Part shown: positions 63,960-64,000 of the stretch, one piece after another
Position numbering within the stretch: the first letter of the stretch is position 1
Layout: each line of letters opens with the position of its first letter
From: an uncultured Sutterella sp.
GTDB lineage: Bacteria > Pseudomonadota > Gammaproteobacteria > Burkholderiales > Burkholderiaceae_F
Reading direction: 5' to 3'
Assembly: GCA_944392755.1 (NCBI GenBank)
Contig: CALXXT010000002.1
Span: 124,001-188,000 of the forward strand
Length of the DNA: 64,000 bases
Program-made: the position numbers and the translations under genes
Notes under the pieces: model-generated
Databases searched by the model: none
Told to the model about the DNA's origin: nothing
Seen by the model: the letters and a program-made list of their open reading frames with translations, nothing else

Positions 63960-64000
63960 GGTGTTGGTGAAGTCTGCTGCGGAGTCGAGGCATTGTCTCG

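Noticed and set aside
1..64000. CRISPR arrays, prophage, insertion sequences, toxin-antitoxin or restriction systems
   Set aside because: No regularly spaced repeats, transposase, integrase, phage structural or defence-gene motifs were recognised. The window is core chromosome throughout.

Overview
The window looks like chromosomal core from a GC-rich betaproteobacterium of the order Burkholderiales, most like the gut family Sutterellaceae. This rests on protein character and gene order: split heptose genes hldA and hldC, lptD divergent from amgK-murU, dusB-fis-purH, and ybeZ-ybeY-corC-lnt. No 16S gene is present to settle it. Coding density is very high. Many genes overlap by 1-4 bases within operons, and several convergent pairs overlap at their 3' ends. 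I see no insertion sequence, prophage, integron or CRISPR array.

Layout. 1-3.9 kb (minus): the 5' part of aspS, an FmdB zinc-ribbon gene and a non-canonical EF-G-like GTPase. 4.2-11.1 kb: a Cpx/OmpR-type two-component system divergent from a tripartite efflux operon (NodT-type outer-membrane lipoprotein, MacA-like adaptor, MacB-like ATPase and permease). 11.2-15.8 kb: ssb, a YajR-like MFS transporter and a divergent UvrA-family ATPase. 15.8-16.9 kb: the only long stretch without an intact gene. 16.9-24.8 kb: galE, a PlpD-like patatin autotransporter, two DUF2721 membrane proteins, a YbaK-type deacylase, ruvX, a plsC-type acyltransferase, apaH and an LPS-kinase-like gene. 25-35 kb: sugar-nucleotide and LPS inner-core genes (galU; hldA-hldD-gmhB-hldC; phosphohexomutase-pgi-waaC-waaA) and thiD. 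35.1 kb: tRNA-Met(CAU). 35.2-45.1 kb: miaB, ybeZ-ybeY-corC-lnt, glyQ-glyS, a second plsC-type gene and a YgjP-like metallopeptidase. 45-49.7 kb (minus): lptD-surA-ksgA. 50-54.7 kb: amgK-murU-dusB-fis-purH. 54.7-57.4 kb: tolB-pal-cpoB. 57.5-64 kb: malic enzyme and scpA, convergent with a SulP transporter and metG.

Main discovery candidate. Between the UvrA gene and galE, on the minus strand, lie two tandem homologous transcription units of about 165 nt (about 16466-16631 and 16727-16890). Each has a sigma70-type promoter (TTGAGA, 17-nt spacer, GACAAT) whose -35 lies inside a Fur-box-like palindrome, and each ends in an intrinsic terminator. Two hairpins before the terminator have the same architecture in both copies and differ by paired, compensatory changes; the terminator stems also differ by a G-C/A-U exchange. 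One hairpin presents a CUCCU (anti-Shine-Dalgarno) loop in both. This is the signature of a duplicated iron-starvation small RNA, analogous in logic to PrrF1/PrrF2 of Pseudomonas and RyhB of enterobacteria, but I do not recognise the sequence as a described family.

Together the genes serve the cell envelope (LPS core synthesis, LPS export by LptD, SurA, lipoprotein maturation by Lnt, Tol-Pal, peptidoglycan recycling, phospholipid acylation, MacAB efflux) and translation (four aminoacyl-tRNA synthetase genes for three enzymes, tRNA and rRNA modification, YbeY). Nucleotide and central-carbon enzymes fill the rest.
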